A DNA stretch of 64,000 nucleotides from Pseudomonadota bacterium (GTDB lineage Bacteria > Pseudomonadota > Gammaproteobacteria > Pseudomonadales > Pseudomonadaceae), in NCBI GenBank assembly GCA_023388335.1, contig JAEWGL010000201.1, forward strand, positions 6,376 through 70,375, read 5' to 3'. Every line of letters starts with the position of its first letter. Positions within the stretch are counted from its first letter, which is position 1. Below the pieces are notes generated by a model. It worked only from the letters and a program-made list of their open reading frames with translations, was not told the origin of the DNA and did not search any database. Both the position numbers and the translations under genes were made by a program. This document shows positions 25,794-34,288 of this stretch, in pieces.

Positions 25794-26014
25794 TAAAACG
25801 CGCTTGTCTGTGGGGTCAATGCCCAATCTAGGGCACCGAGCAGGTCGAGTTTCCAGCCGCTTCCAGCGAAGGCTTTCCATTCGAAAAGTCCAGATGAACG
25901 GATGCTGTCGGCGTAAAGATTGAAGTGGGCGATATCCCAGAGAGGCACTAGCTTGTGCTTCCCTGAGACATCGCGGGTGTTGCGAGAGCATTCAGGATTT
26001 CCCGGAGATGGCAA
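25793..26014 (-). CDS. Small hypothetical protein between DUF3085 and the coupled ORF
   Basis: Up to 73 codons on the minus strand, overlapping the end of the DUF3085 gene. The core (LVPLWDIAHFNLYADSIRSS, GLFEWKAFAGSGWKLDLLGA) looks like real protein, rich in aromatic residues, and is far more protein-like than the alternative frame. The true start is unclear: the ATG at 26014 is inside the previous gene and a GTG exists in LVPLWD. It may be an intact tiny gene or the tail of a larger one. No family is recognised. Confidence 0.45.
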   Translation of the reverse strand: MPSPGNPECSRNTRDVSGKHKLVPLWDIAHFNLYADSIRSSGLFEWKAFAGSGWKLDLLGALDWALTPQTSAF

Positions 26015-26357
26015 TCTCGGCAGCTATGTACAGGTGCGTGGATGTGGCCTCGACTACCAGAGACCCGTTGGTGCCGCGTAGGCTTTCCAGAACAGGATCA
26101 TCAATGTCGAAGTACTCGGCAAAATCATCGCCGCCCAATTCATCGCGGGCCCGATTCCACCAGGTGTCGAAGTCGTCGACATCAGGGTTGCAGCCAGTGG
26201 CGTAGGCCACGCGTTTTCGGCCGTTGCCGTCCGGTTTGCTCTCGCCGATCTCAGACATCAGGTAGACACCGTGGTCCTTCACCAGTATCACTCTGCAACC
26301 ATGGATACCGGCCTCGGCCAACACGGCGTGAAGTTCAGTGCCTGTAAAACGCAGCAT
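25992..26357 (-). CDS. DUF3085 family protein
   Basis: The ATG at 26357 is chosen because GGAGGA precedes it and the protein then begins MLRFTGTELHAVLAEAGIHG, the usual start of the family. The 121-residue product has RVILVKDHGVYLMSE, YATGCNPDVDDFDTWWNRAR and ELGGDDFAEYF, all typical of DUF3085, a small family on ICEs and conjugative plasmids near ardC. Function unknown. Its transcript leader carries a hairpin and, further upstream, a candidate radC-type RNA. Confidence 0.85.
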   Translation of the reverse strand: MLRFTGTELHAVLAEAGIHGCRVILVKDHGVYLMSEIGESKPDGNGRKRVAYATGCNPDVDDFDTWWNRARDELGGDDFAEYFDIDDPVLESLRGTNGSLVVEATSTHLYIAAEIAISGKS

Positions 26358-26420
26358 GATGAGATCCTCCAGAAGGTGCGGAGGAATGCCGCCCGTCTGG
26401 GAGTATTCCCAGCACTGGAT
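26358..26420 (-). promoter_or_regulatory. Structured 5' leader of the DUF3085 gene
   Basis: CTGGGA (plus 26397-26402) and TCCCAG (26407-26412) form a hairpin, followed on the RNA by GGGCGGCATTCCTC and CTGGAGGA. The layout matches the ardC leader. Confidence 0.5.
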
Positions 26421-26477
26421 TGGATTGACTAGGGTGCTTCGAGGACGCAGGCTCAGTGAGCCCAAGGGGTTAGAAGG

Positions 26478-26581
26478 CGTTCATCACCGGGAGCGATGAT
26501 CTTGCGAGCTGCCGAACGCGAATCGCATTTGGGGATAACCATCACAAGCGTGACGTAGCCTCTAAGGTTATGGCTACCTGG
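26478..26581 (-). ncRNA. Candidate radC-type structured RNA element, copy 1
   Basis: This stretch is clearly similar to 56041-56149. Shared blocks on the plus strand are TCATCA-CG-GGGAGCGAT, TGCGAGC-GCCGAACGC, TCGCA-TTTGGG and GTAGCCT-AGGTT-GGCTACCT. Two stems are kept in both copies: GTAGCC/GGCTAC (26555-26560 with 26572-26577) and TGCGA/TCGCA. Both copies lie some 100-125 bases upstream of minus-strand ICE genes, so the minus strand is the likely transcript. From memory it resembles the radC RNA motif found in 5' leaders of conjugative-element genes; a covariance-model search is needed. Confidence 0.55.
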
Positions 26582-26793
26582 GGTGCTGGAAAACCAACGA
26601 TTGCAATTACTCAATATCAGGCAAGCTCGATATGGTCAATGGAGGGCCTGATGTGGTCTTAGGGGGCGTGTCCACATTGGTCCATGGCGATGTTTTAATC
26701 CGCAGCTGAACGATGAGCGGTGCTGTTCGTGGGGCGGAAAGGAGTAGACTCAAATCTTGGATCCAACGGGCGATCAGCCTGTGGAGGTGCAAG

Positions 26794-27156
26794 ATGAAGC
26801 AGGTCCGTAGTCATTCATTTGTGGGCGGTATGGGGGCTAGCCTTGGCGCAGCTTGGCGAGATTTGGTCTCTAAGATAGTTAGCTCTCAAAGCTCGACTCA
26901 ACGCCTACGTAGACACTTCCAGGTGACGGCAGCTGGAAAGTTGCTTTGTTTGTTTGGTCTTGCTGCCGTAGCTCTCGCTTTTTCTTTGCTGATCATCACC
27001 CACTTGGCGGTTGCTTTGGTTCGTAGCTGGTGGACGAGCGATGAACCTGAGGCGAGCCGAGAGGATTCATCCCCAGACTATTTGGGGGCTGATCTTTATA
27101 TTGGCGATTACGATAGTAACGGCCATTATATTGGTGATTGTAAATCACCTGATTGA
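26794..27156 (+). CDS. Small single-helix membrane protein, hypothetical
   Basis: ATG 26794 has GGAGG at 26783-26787; an in-frame ATG at 26713 is less supported. The 120-residue product has an N-terminal basic region, one hydrophobic segment (LLCLFGLAAVALAFSLLIIT, about residues 51-70) and an acidic tail with repeated YIGD motifs (LYIGDYDSNGHYIGDC). It runs opposite to the ICE genes and overlaps the 3' end of the TraG-N gene by 12 bases. No family recognised. Confidence 0.5.
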   Translation: MKQVRSHSFVGGMGASLGAAWRDLVSKIVSSQSSTQRLRRHFQVTAAGKLLCLFGLAAVALAFSLLIITHLAVALVRSWWTSDEPEASREDSSPDYLGADLYIGDYDSNGHYIGDCKSPD

Positions 27157-28686
27157 TTTCTTGCCCGCGCTCGTCAGTTGGGCTGAGCCTTTGCTTGCAG
27201 CGTCCGTGGCATTTCTCCCCCCGTTTGCCAGTATGCTCTGGATTCCATTACCGACGGCATAGCCTGCCCAGCTCATTGTGCCGACGAACAAAGCTGGTAG
27301 GACAATGAACATTGCGCCCATGACATATTCGATCACCTGTGCGGTGACCGTGCCGTCCATGAAACCTGCCGTAGGTAATGTTAAAAGTGCCTGCTCTGTA
27401 GCAGAGACCTGGTGGTACAGCGTGTCGAGCATGCTTGAGTCGATCCAGCGGGCCAGCTCCCACCAGAACGTCAGCATGTGCAGGGTGAACAGTGCGAAGG
27501 TGACCGTCATCAGCGCCTTGAGCTGATACGTGCTGATCAGCAGCACAATCGGCAAGCTGATGATCGTGCCCATGATCAGGAAGGCCTGCACCATTGGCAG
27601 TGCCGCGCGCAGGGCATTCATCGCCGGGAAATTGCTGAACGAGCCCAGAGCCAGGCCGGTGTTGGTGGCAAGGTTGTTGAGCCCCTGGGCCAATGAGCCG
27701 CCTCTGGCACTGCTGCCGTAATCCTGGAACACCTGGCCAGGCGCCATGCTCAATGACTGCTGCCGCGGGCTCACCAGTTCACGGAGGGTGGCATCTTCGA
27801 TTTCGGTCGAGCTGCGCCCGGTCAGCCAGCCGCTCAACTGCGTGAGCAGATTAGGATCGACCTCGGCGACCAGGCGATCGCGCAACCCGACTGTGGCATC
27901 GCTCCACCATTGCTTACAGGTCGGATAACCCGCGCCGTTATCTAGTTGTGGGAGGGAGGTGTCCCGTGCTTCGTCGTAGGGCCAGTCAACCCGGGGCGTG
28001 TGCGAGCGATCCGTGTCGTAGTAGCCCGGCGTGTCGAGTAGGTAACTCGATCCAATCCAGGACGCATCGTAACTCTGCGATTCGTCCAGCTCGGGACGGT
28101 TGGTAAACAACCGCGAGCGCGAAAAGCCATAGCAGTCACGGGTGAAATCGGCGACTTCCTGCAGCAGCACCTGGTCATTGATCCGCGAGCTGTCGATTTC
28201 CATGCGCATTGCGCGGATATCGGGTGCGCAGGGGATGGATGCTGTGGCGGCGGCGGTAATGCCCTTGCTCATGGCATGCACCAGGTACCACCACACCGGC
28301 ACGTTGGCGGATTTCTCGCCGATGGTATTGAAGGTGGTTCCCCAGGCTGTGTCGGCGGGCTTGGCCATCGACACGCCACAGCGCTGGCTCGCCGCATCGT
28401 CGAAGGTTACGGAGGACAGGTTGAGCGGGAAAAACGGCATGCAGCCAAACAGGATGACGATGTAGCTCATCCACAGCCGGTTCTCGACGCGGGGAATCGA
28501 CAGCAAGCCCTTGTTACCTTCGTCGGCCCCCTGTTGGCGGGCGGATAACCACTCCTGCAGGATGATCGCGCCAAACGGCGCAGCGAACAGCCCAGTGTCC
28601 GCCAGCGTGTTCCAGATGCCGTTGTTGATGATCCAGGCCAGCAGCGACAGGTAGTACTCAAGGTAGCTGTTGGTGCTCATGTTCAT
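27145..28686 (-). CDS. traG: TraG N-terminal-like conjugal transfer membrane protein
   Basis: A 513-residue inner-membrane protein with an N-terminal helix pair (YLSLLAWIINNGIWNTLADTG; LWMSYIVILFGCMPFF), a long periplasmic region and a C-terminal group of hydrophobic helices (AFLIMGTIISLPIVLLISTY; ALFTLHMLTFWWELA; AMFIVLPALFVGTMSWAGYA). This is the layout of the TraG_N domain proteins that end the mating-pair-formation block of PFGI-1-class ICEs. Likely roles are mating-pair stabilisation and T4SS assembly. Confidence 0.88.
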   Translation of the reverse strand: MNMSTNSYLEYYLSLLAWIINNGIWNTLADTGLFAAPFGAIILQEWLSARQQGADEGNKGLLSIPRVENRLWMSYIVILFGCMPFFPLNLSSVTFDDAASQRCGVSMAKPADTAWGTTFNTIGEKSANVPVWWYLVHAMSKGITAAATASIPCAPDIRAMRMEIDSSRINDQVLLQEVADFTRDCYGFSRSRLFTNRPELDESQSYDASWIGSSYLLDTPGYYDTDRSHTPRVDWPYDEARDTSLPQLDNGAGYPTCKQWWSDATVGLRDRLVAEVDPNLLTQLSGWLTGRSSTEIEDATLRELVSPRQQSLSMAPGQVFQDYGSSARGGSLAQGLNNLATNTGLALGSFSNFPAMNALRAALPMVQAFLIMGTIISLPIVLLISTYQLKALMTVTFALFTLHMLTFWWELARWIDSSMLDTLYHQVSATEQALLTLPTAGFMDGTVTAQVIEYVMGAMFIVLPALFVGTMSWAGYAVGNGIQSILANGGRNATDAASKGSAQLTSAGKKSIR

Positions 28687-28695
28687 GGCTGCACC

Positions 28696-29001
28696 TCACA
28701 CACGCGACAGTTCGACCAGGATGATCGAGCCGAAACCGATCAGGCCCAGGCGCAAGAGCCGTCGCTGGTCTTCAGGGGGCGGCCGCAAGCGGAGTGCTGC
28801 GGTCCAGCCGGCGAAGATCAGGACGTACAGCAGGGCTCGCCAGTAGGCGAAATAGGGCGTGCTCCCCCGGGCGTTCTCGAACCAATCCAGCTGGGTGCCG
28901 CTCAGCTGCAGCGCCATTCCGGCAACCAGCAACATGACCATCATGACGACGAGGATCAGCAGGCCCCGAACGACCGAGCTTTTCACAGAAAACGGCATCA
29001 T
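28696..29001 (-). CDS. Small ICE conjugation membrane protein
   Basis: A 101-residue protein with three hydrophobic segments (LLILVVMMVMLLVAGMALQL; LLYVLIFAGWTAAL; LGLIGFGSIILVEL). The start overlaps the end of the PFL_4711-family gene and the stop is 10 bases from the TraG-N gene, so it is part of the same translational chain. It occupies the slot of a small membrane protein conserved in this ICE class; no enzymatic motif is seen. Confidence 0.75.
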   Translation of the reverse strand: MMPFSVKSSVVRGLLILVVMMVMLLVAGMALQLSGTQLDWFENARGSTPYFAYWRALLYVLIFAGWTAALRLRPPPEDQRRLLRLGLIGFGSIILVELSRV

Positions 29002-30353
29002 GGCGTGCTCCTTCCCTGATCCGCTCGCTGCAGGCGGTCTGGGCGTGGATCGCGCTGGTCGATATTGCGTGAGGCATCGGCGCCGCCGGCGTGGCGATCG
29101 AGGACCAGGCTGGCGGTGTTGGTGGCCAGGGCTTGGCGAACCTGCAATTCCGTTTGCAGCAGGCGGATCTCGCGCTCCAAGGTTTCGACATTGCCGTTGA
29201 GGGCAGTGGTGGCGGGCTGCGCCGACGCCACATTGGGCTCTCGGCTACCGGCGAGCAATGTGCGCTGCAGCAGCATCGCTTTGTAGATCACGCTCGACAA
29301 CGCGGTCTCGCTGGCCAAACGTCGGGCCAGCAGGTTCTGGTCGGGGTCATCGCGTAGGCCCTCGATGACGCCACGCGAGACCTGCAGCAAGGGGCTGGAG
29401 ACTTTGGCGAGGTTTTCTGGGGTGGGCTCTTCTGCGCCCGACAACATGCGTTGCAAGCCCTCGAGGTGCTGCGTGTAGGTTTCCTGGATCAGTGGCGTAA
29501 GACCGGCGCCCGCGCTCACGCGCAGCGTCTCGCAATCGTCACAGGTCTCCACCTCGGTTTCGCCGAGCACGCGAGCGGCCCATTCGGCAGCCTCCTCGGG
29601 GCTCGCCCAGGCCTGGCAGATCGCGCCGTTCTGACAACTCGAGCCGACGGCCGAGGTGTCTTCGACCGAGCGGTTGTGCAGCAGGTTGTAGCCCGCCTTG
29701 ACCACGTCCGAGGTCACTCGGATCGGCGCCTGGCCATGACCGCCGGCTTTCTGCCCGCCGACCCAGCTGACGCCGTTGTTGCCGTTGTTCGATTCGGTGT
29801 CCTTTACCGCCGTAACGGCATCACCGTCGGACTGCTCCAGGTTGTGCTGCATTTCCTGGTTCTGCGCCAGTGCTCCCCAACCGGCCTGGTCCACCTTGTC
29901 AGCCATCTTCGCCGCCATCGCCTGGCAGGTGAGCTTCGAACGGTCAAAGTCTATGCGCCCCTGCAGCACGCCGTTGCTCAGCAGCTCGTACAGCCCGGGG
30001 TTGGCGCGCTGGATGATCATTGCCGGCAGTGACATCACCGCCTGGGTGGCGTTCTGGATGACGTTGCCCATGATCCGCTGGAAACCCTGGGTGGCACCGT
30101 TGAGCTGGTTCTGCAGGGTGTTGGAGAGGTTCATGTTTCCGCACATCATGTTCGCCCGCCAGGACAGGCCCACGCCGAGTCCGCTGGGGCGGTAGAGCGA
30201 GGAGGGCGCGCCCGCCGCCGATCCGCCACCGATGGTGTACATCACGCGGTCGTCCAACACCTGGGCCTGGTCGCCCAGGTGGTAGCCACTCTCGGCGGCG
30301 TGGCCAGCGGCGCACACGAAAAGACATACCAACCCGAACGAGAGGGTGTTCAT
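28998..30353 (-). CDS. Integrating conjugative element protein, PFL_4711 family
   Basis: A 451-residue exported protein (start at ATG 30353 overlapping the previous TGA; a GTG three bases earlier is possible). It has a signal peptide (LSFGLVCLFVCAAGHA) and a periplasmic body with CGNMNLSNTLQNQLNGATQG, a CQAMAAKMAD segment and CDDCETLRVSAGAGL. These are features of the TIGR03755/PFL_4711 family, a TraH-like component of the G-type T4SS. The C-terminal half is helical with DNA-independent coiled-coil character. Confidence 0.88.
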   Translation of the reverse strand: MNTLSFGLVCLFVCAAGHAAESGYHLGDQAQVLDDRVMYTIGGGSAAGAPSSLYRPSGLGVGLSWRANMMCGNMNLSNTLQNQLNGATQGFQRIMGNVIQNATQAVMSLPAMIIQRANPGLYELLSNGVLQGRIDFDRSKLTCQAMAAKMADKVDQAGWGALAQNQEMQHNLEQSDGDAVTAVKDTESNNGNNGVSWVGGQKAGGHGQAPIRVTSDVVKAGYNLLHNRSVEDTSAVGSSCQNGAICQAWASPEEAAEWAARVLGETEVETCDDCETLRVSAGAGLTPLIQETYTQHLEGLQRMLSGAEEPTPENLAKVSSPLLQVSRGVIEGLRDDPDQNLLARRLASETALSSVIYKAMLLQRTLLAGSREPNVASAQPATTALNGNVETLEREIRLLQTELQVRQALATNTASLVLDRHAGGADASRNIDQRDPRPDRLQRADQGRSTP

Positions 30354-31324
30354 CACTGGCCTCCATCAAAGTCGATGCTGAACAGAAAGGTCTGGCCCAT
30401 GCGTTGGCAGCACCTGTACGGGCGCCACAGTGACCAGGCGTAGGCGCCCTCGGCACTCTGGATCGTTGGGCTGGGGAAGATGGCGCAGGTGCTCTGCACC
30501 ATCGGTGCGAGCAACTGCCAACGGTGGTTGTTGACGTTGTTCTCCATCACCGGCTGTGGAGGCCAATAGCCGGGAGAGGGCATCGGCTGCAGCGGCAAAT
30601 AGACGTGTGGCTGGCCGACACGGGTGATGAAATCGCTGGCGCGCTGCGCCATCACCGCAGCGGCCTTGAAGTCGTCGGGCTGTACCAGGAAGCCTTGGCG
30701 TGGGTAGACGCTGCCCCACATGTTGCCGAGGGCCTGGCTCCCGATTTCGCGCACGCCCGGAAGGAGCGCCTGCAGGTACACGGACTCGGGAATGGCGTGG
30801 CGCCAAGCCAACGGATCGAGCGTACTGAGGTAATAGGGCGCAAGTGGCACCGCACCGCTTGTACATGCATAGCCGAAGCTGCGGGCCAGGGCCGTCAGCG
30901 CCGCGCCGCCGGGGTGCCCGATGCCGTCGACATTCTTGAAGCGGGGCAGGTTGTTGCGCTGCGGCGAGGGTGTGATCAGGTTGCCCCCGCCTTGCGACAG
31001 GGGTGTCGGTGCCGAAAGACCGGACATCTCGCCCCAGGGGTTATTGCCGGTGTCGGAATAGCTCGACACCACCAGCTCAGGAATGAAGTGACGGACTGTG
31101 GGCGAAGTTCTCACCGTGCAACCAAAGGGCGTACACAGCAGCCAGTAGCAGATCCCCACGATCCGGTACTCCAGACACTGCAGCGACGCGACCGAGGCAA
31201 TGATGGCGGGAGTGGTTATCGCCAGGCACTGCTCGGCAGCCACGAGCAAAACGATCGCGATAAAGCCGCGACCTCGGCCAGATCTCTTTGGCTGTGGTGT
31301 ACGACATGGGGCGGTCAAGTTCAT
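30353..31324 (-). CDS. Integrating conjugative element protein, PFL_4710 family (TraU-like)
   Basis: The ATG at 31324 gives 323 residues beginning MNLTAPCRTPQPKRSGRGRG followed by a hydrophobic export signal (FIAIVLLVAAEQCLA). The mature part is Cys-rich near the start (QCLEYRIVGICYWLLCTPFGC), with the VRHFIPELVVSSYSDTGNNPW segment diagnostic of TIGR03756/PFL_4710 proteins, which resemble TraU. It is periplasmic and disulfide-bonded. An in-frame start at 31381 is possible. The PFL_4709 gene that usually precedes it is missing here. Confidence 0.87.
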   Translation of the reverse strand: MNLTAPCRTPQPKRSGRGRGFIAIVLLVAAEQCLAITTPAIIASVASLQCLEYRIVGICYWLLCTPFGCTVRTSPTVRHFIPELVVSSYSDTGNNPWGEMSGLSAPTPLSQGGGNLITPSPQRNNLPRFKNVDGIGHPGGAALTALARSFGYACTSGAVPLAPYYLSTLDPLAWRHAIPESVYLQALLPGVREIGSQALGNMWGSVYPRQGFLVQPDDFKAAAVMAQRASDFITRVGQPHVYLPLQPMPSPGYWPPQPVMENNVNNHRWQLLAPMVQSTCAIFPSPTIQSAEGAYAWSLWRPYRCCQRMGQTFLFSIDFDGGQ

Positions 31325-31477
31325 CGGTAGCGCTCGGCAAGTGGCAACGGTGTGCATCCATGCGCCGAGTTGCAGCATCACGGATCAGGCAGAGGAGTGG
31401 GGCGGACAAACCGAGACTGGTGCCTTCGGTTTCTCCAGCCGGCATGGTGAGGACTGCAATTCGTCCTAAATTACCAA

Positions 31478-31497
31478 AGGAGTACATATGTACTCCT
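31478..31497. promoter_or_regulatory. 20-bp perfect palindrome upstream of the PFL_4710 gene
   Basis: AGGAGTACATATGTACTCCT is a perfect palindrome. On the minus strand its first half supplies AGGAG and its centre an ATG (31487), so as RNA it would hide a ribosome binding site and as DNA it could be a dimeric repressor operator. The frame opened by that ATG is out of frame with PFL_4710 and looks non-coding beyond ~50 codons. Confidence 0.6.
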
Positions 31498-31546
31498 ATC
31501 GGGTTTTATTGATCGGCAGGCCACAGAGCATCGTGGGCCACGAGGT

Positions 31547-34288
31547 TCAGGACATGCCGCGCAAGCGATCGATGTCCGCCGCAATCCGAAGTGCGGCCTC
31601 CAGCTCGGATAGCTGATGCGCTTCCATCAACCGCCAGCGCTGGGCCTTTTCTTCGGGTTCGGTCATGGCCAGGGTGAGGTACAGACTCGGCGGGACTGCG
31701 CGAAACAGCGTCTCCAGCTGCTTCGACAAGACCACGCCCTCGGTGTACTTGCCAGAGGCCTTGCTCGCTGACAACAGCAGGGTCTTCTGTGCTGGCGTGA
31801 GCTTCTTGAAGCGCGCGATCTCTTCGATCTCCGCCGGCGGCATGTTCAGGCAGATCCACCATTCGATCATGTTGAGCATGGTCTGCGCCGCATCGGGGAA
31901 GTCGGCCAGGTTCTGCGTTGCCAGCCAGAACCAGGCGCCGAGCTTGCGCCACATCTTGGTACCCTTGACCACGAAGGGCGCCAGCAGCGGGTTCTTGGTG
32001 ATGATGTGACCTTCGTCAGTGACCATGATGATCGGACGACCGAGGTATTGATCGCGTTCGGCAAGGTTGTTCACCGTGTTCATCAGGCTGATGTAGCTGA
32101 TCGACATCTGCGCTTCATAGCCCTCGCGGGCATAGGTGGCGAGGTCGACGATCGTGACATCGCTTTCCGGCCAAGGGGTGCCTGGTCGGTCGAACAGCGC
32201 ACCCTCGAAGCCCTGGCAGAACAGGTCGATGGACTCGGCCATTTCCTGGGCCCGCTCACGACGCTTGTCGGGCAGGTGGGCGTCGCTGGCTACCGCTCGG
32301 AGGGCATCACGGACATGGCGCGTCATGACCTGCTGATCGCTGGCCGCACATTGCCTGGCCGCGTCGAGGATGCATTCGCGGATCAGGCTGCGGTCAGCCC
32401 GGGTGAGGCGTGCCTCTTCCTTGGCTTCGCCCCCGGTGATCATCAGGCGGGCGGTGATCTCCAGCTCGCCCAGCACATCGCGCTGCTCGTCACTGCCCGA
32501 AGCGTCTTCATCCAGGTCTTCGGTTGAAAGGCTGGCGACCTGATCGGGGCGCTCGATCAGCCGCCGAGCATCGGCGAAGGGTGCCAGGCTCAAGCCGCTG
32601 CCCGGTTTGAGCTGGACCTTGTTGACGGTCAGGCCCAGAGTGGCGAAGTAGTCGCCCTGCAGGCCAAAGGAGTTGCCGGCCTCGACGATAAACAGCCGCG
32701 GCCGATACACCGCCATGACCTGCATCAGGATCGAGACCAGGGTGGCCGACTTGCCAGCGCCAGTCGGGCCGAACAACAGCAGGTGACCATTCATGGAACG
32801 GTCGAAGCGCGACAGGGGATCGAACGACAGCGGCGCGCCACCTCGGTTAAAGAAGGTGATGCCCGGATTACCGGTACCGATGCTGCGCCCCCACAGTGGC
32901 AGCAGGTTGGCAACATGCTGAGCAAACAGCAGCCGGGTGTACCAGTTGCGCGTGTCGCGTGCGGGGTTGTAGACCATCGGCAGCCAGCGCAGGTAGCTGT
33001 TGCACGCGGCCACCTCATCGCCCTCGCGCACCGGCTGCAGGCCGGCACCGAGCAGCACGTTGGCGGCCTGGATCGAGCGCTGGCGCAATTGCGGCTCATC
33101 GGCGCCACGCAGGTACAGTGCCAAGGTGCCGCGGTATAGCTTGTGCTGGCGGCCAATCAGCGCGCGGGCCTCTTCCACGTCCTGGCGGGTCTGGGTCGAG
33201 GCCAGGTTTTCGCCGATAGCTTTGCGCGCCAAGCGGTTGAGTTGCTCCTCGAGCACATCCTGAGGTGTGATGACCAAGGTCAGGCTCATGACGGCCTGCT
33301 CGGGTAACTGGTCAAACAGAGCGTTGAGCGCTTCACCCTTGCGGGTCTCGCCGGTCAGCTGGCCGATGTGGGGTGGCCTGCGCAGTTTGTCGACCACCAT
33401 CACCGCGTGCGGCTGTTGATCGAAATACCACAGCCCCTGCTCGCTGTCCGAGCGTGGCTCCTGAAAGAACAGTCGCTCGGCAAAGTCGTGGTCGAACGGT
33501 AGCGACAGCCCATCGCCGTCATCGATCTCCGGGTAGGGCACGCGTCGATAGAACGCCGCTGGTGATTCACCGGTGAGAGTCGGGGCCGGATTGAACCACG
33601 GCAGCAACCAGGCATAGAAATCCTGCCCCGTCAGCCGCCGAGGATTGACCCCGCAGGCCTGCAACGAGGCCATCAGGCGATCACAGGTCCTTCCCAGCAA
33701 TTGAGCGGGGTTTTGCCCTTCGTCGTCGGCCTGGTCACCGAGCCAGCGATAGACCACCAGCCGAATCCGTCGATTGCTGCCGCGCCAGGGCAGGTGCGAC
33801 ACGACATGGTCGTCGAACAAGCCGCCTGGCTTGGCAATGGCATCGAGGTGGTGTTGCATCGAGGTGAGGAAAGCTGCAGTGAAGGGGGTGCCTGTCGCCC
33901 GTGGTACAACGTACTGTTCCAGGCGCTCCAGGTACGGGGAAAAATCACTGTCGTCCTGACAGAAGAACTGCACCACCCAAGGCGCCTGGTCGAGCTCGTC
34001 AAAGCTGTCCTGCAGCGCATCCTCCAACGCATCGCGCGCCGCCATCAGCCATTCGGGCTCACGGCCCTCGGTGCCGATCGGCTGCAATTCGAATACCGCG
34101 CCGACCGAGCGGTTGTCGTCGAGCAGAAAGCACTGCTCTTCCTCGAGGTATTCGACCCAGGGCAAGTGGTCGGTGAAGCTGGGGTTGTGTGCGTACTGGG
34201 CGGCCTCATCCGCACACGTGGCGCGTCGACGCTGCGACGCCCGCCAGGGCTGCCAGCGCGGCGGGGTGCGATCTGCATCATCGTCCAT
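31547..34288 (-). CDS. Conjugative transfer ATPase, PFL_4706 family (VirB4-like)
   Basis: A 913-residue cytoplasmic ATPase (ATG 34288 overlapping the lipoprotein stop as TGATG; GTG 34291 also possible). Walker A GPTGAGKSAT is at about residues 507-516, and a Walker B-type IIMVTDEGHII lies near residue 745. Length and order match the TIGR03744 VirB4-like energiser of G-type T4SS, which powers pilus assembly and substrate handling. It follows the lipoprotein directly, as in relatives. Confidence 0.93.
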   Translation of the reverse strand: MDDDADRTPPRWQPWRASQRRRATCADEAAQYAHNPSFTDHLPWVEYLEEEQCFLLDDNRSVGAVFELQPIGTEGREPEWLMAARDALEDALQDSFDELDQAPWVVQFFCQDDSDFSPYLERLEQYVVPRATGTPFTAAFLTSMQHHLDAIAKPGGLFDDHVVSHLPWRGSNRRIRLVVYRWLGDQADDEGQNPAQLLGRTCDRLMASLQACGVNPRRLTGQDFYAWLLPWFNPAPTLTGESPAAFYRRVPYPEIDDGDGLSLPFDHDFAERLFFQEPRSDSEQGLWYFDQQPHAVMVVDKLRRPPHIGQLTGETRKGEALNALFDQLPEQAVMSLTLVITPQDVLEEQLNRLARKAIGENLASTQTRQDVEEARALIGRQHKLYRGTLALYLRGADEPQLRQRSIQAANVLLGAGLQPVREGDEVAACNSYLRWLPMVYNPARDTRNWYTRLLFAQHVANLLPLWGRSIGTGNPGITFFNRGGAPLSFDPLSRFDRSMNGHLLLFGPTGAGKSATLVSILMQVMAVYRPRLFIVEAGNSFGLQGDYFATLGLTVNKVQLKPGSGLSLAPFADARRLIERPDQVASLSTEDLDEDASGSDEQRDVLGELEITARLMITGGEAKEEARLTRADRSLIRECILDAARQCAASDQQVMTRHVRDALRAVASDAHLPDKRRERAQEMAESIDLFCQGFEGALFDRPGTPWPESDVTIVDLATYAREGYEAQMSISYISLMNTVNNLAERDQYLGRPIIMVTDEGHIITKNPLLAPFVVKGTKMWRKLGAWFWLATQNLADFPDAAQTMLNMIEWWICLNMPPAEIEEIARFKKLTPAQKTLLLSASKASGKYTEGVVLSKQLETLFRAVPPSLYLTLAMTEPEEKAQRWRLMEAHQLSELEAALRIAADIDRLRGMS

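Noticed and set aside
31077..31487. 136-codon minus-strand ORF starting in the 20-bp palindrome
   Set aside because: Most of it overlaps the clearly real PFL_4710 gene in another frame, and its composition is that of a shadow frame. Only its start region is interesting as a regulatory site.
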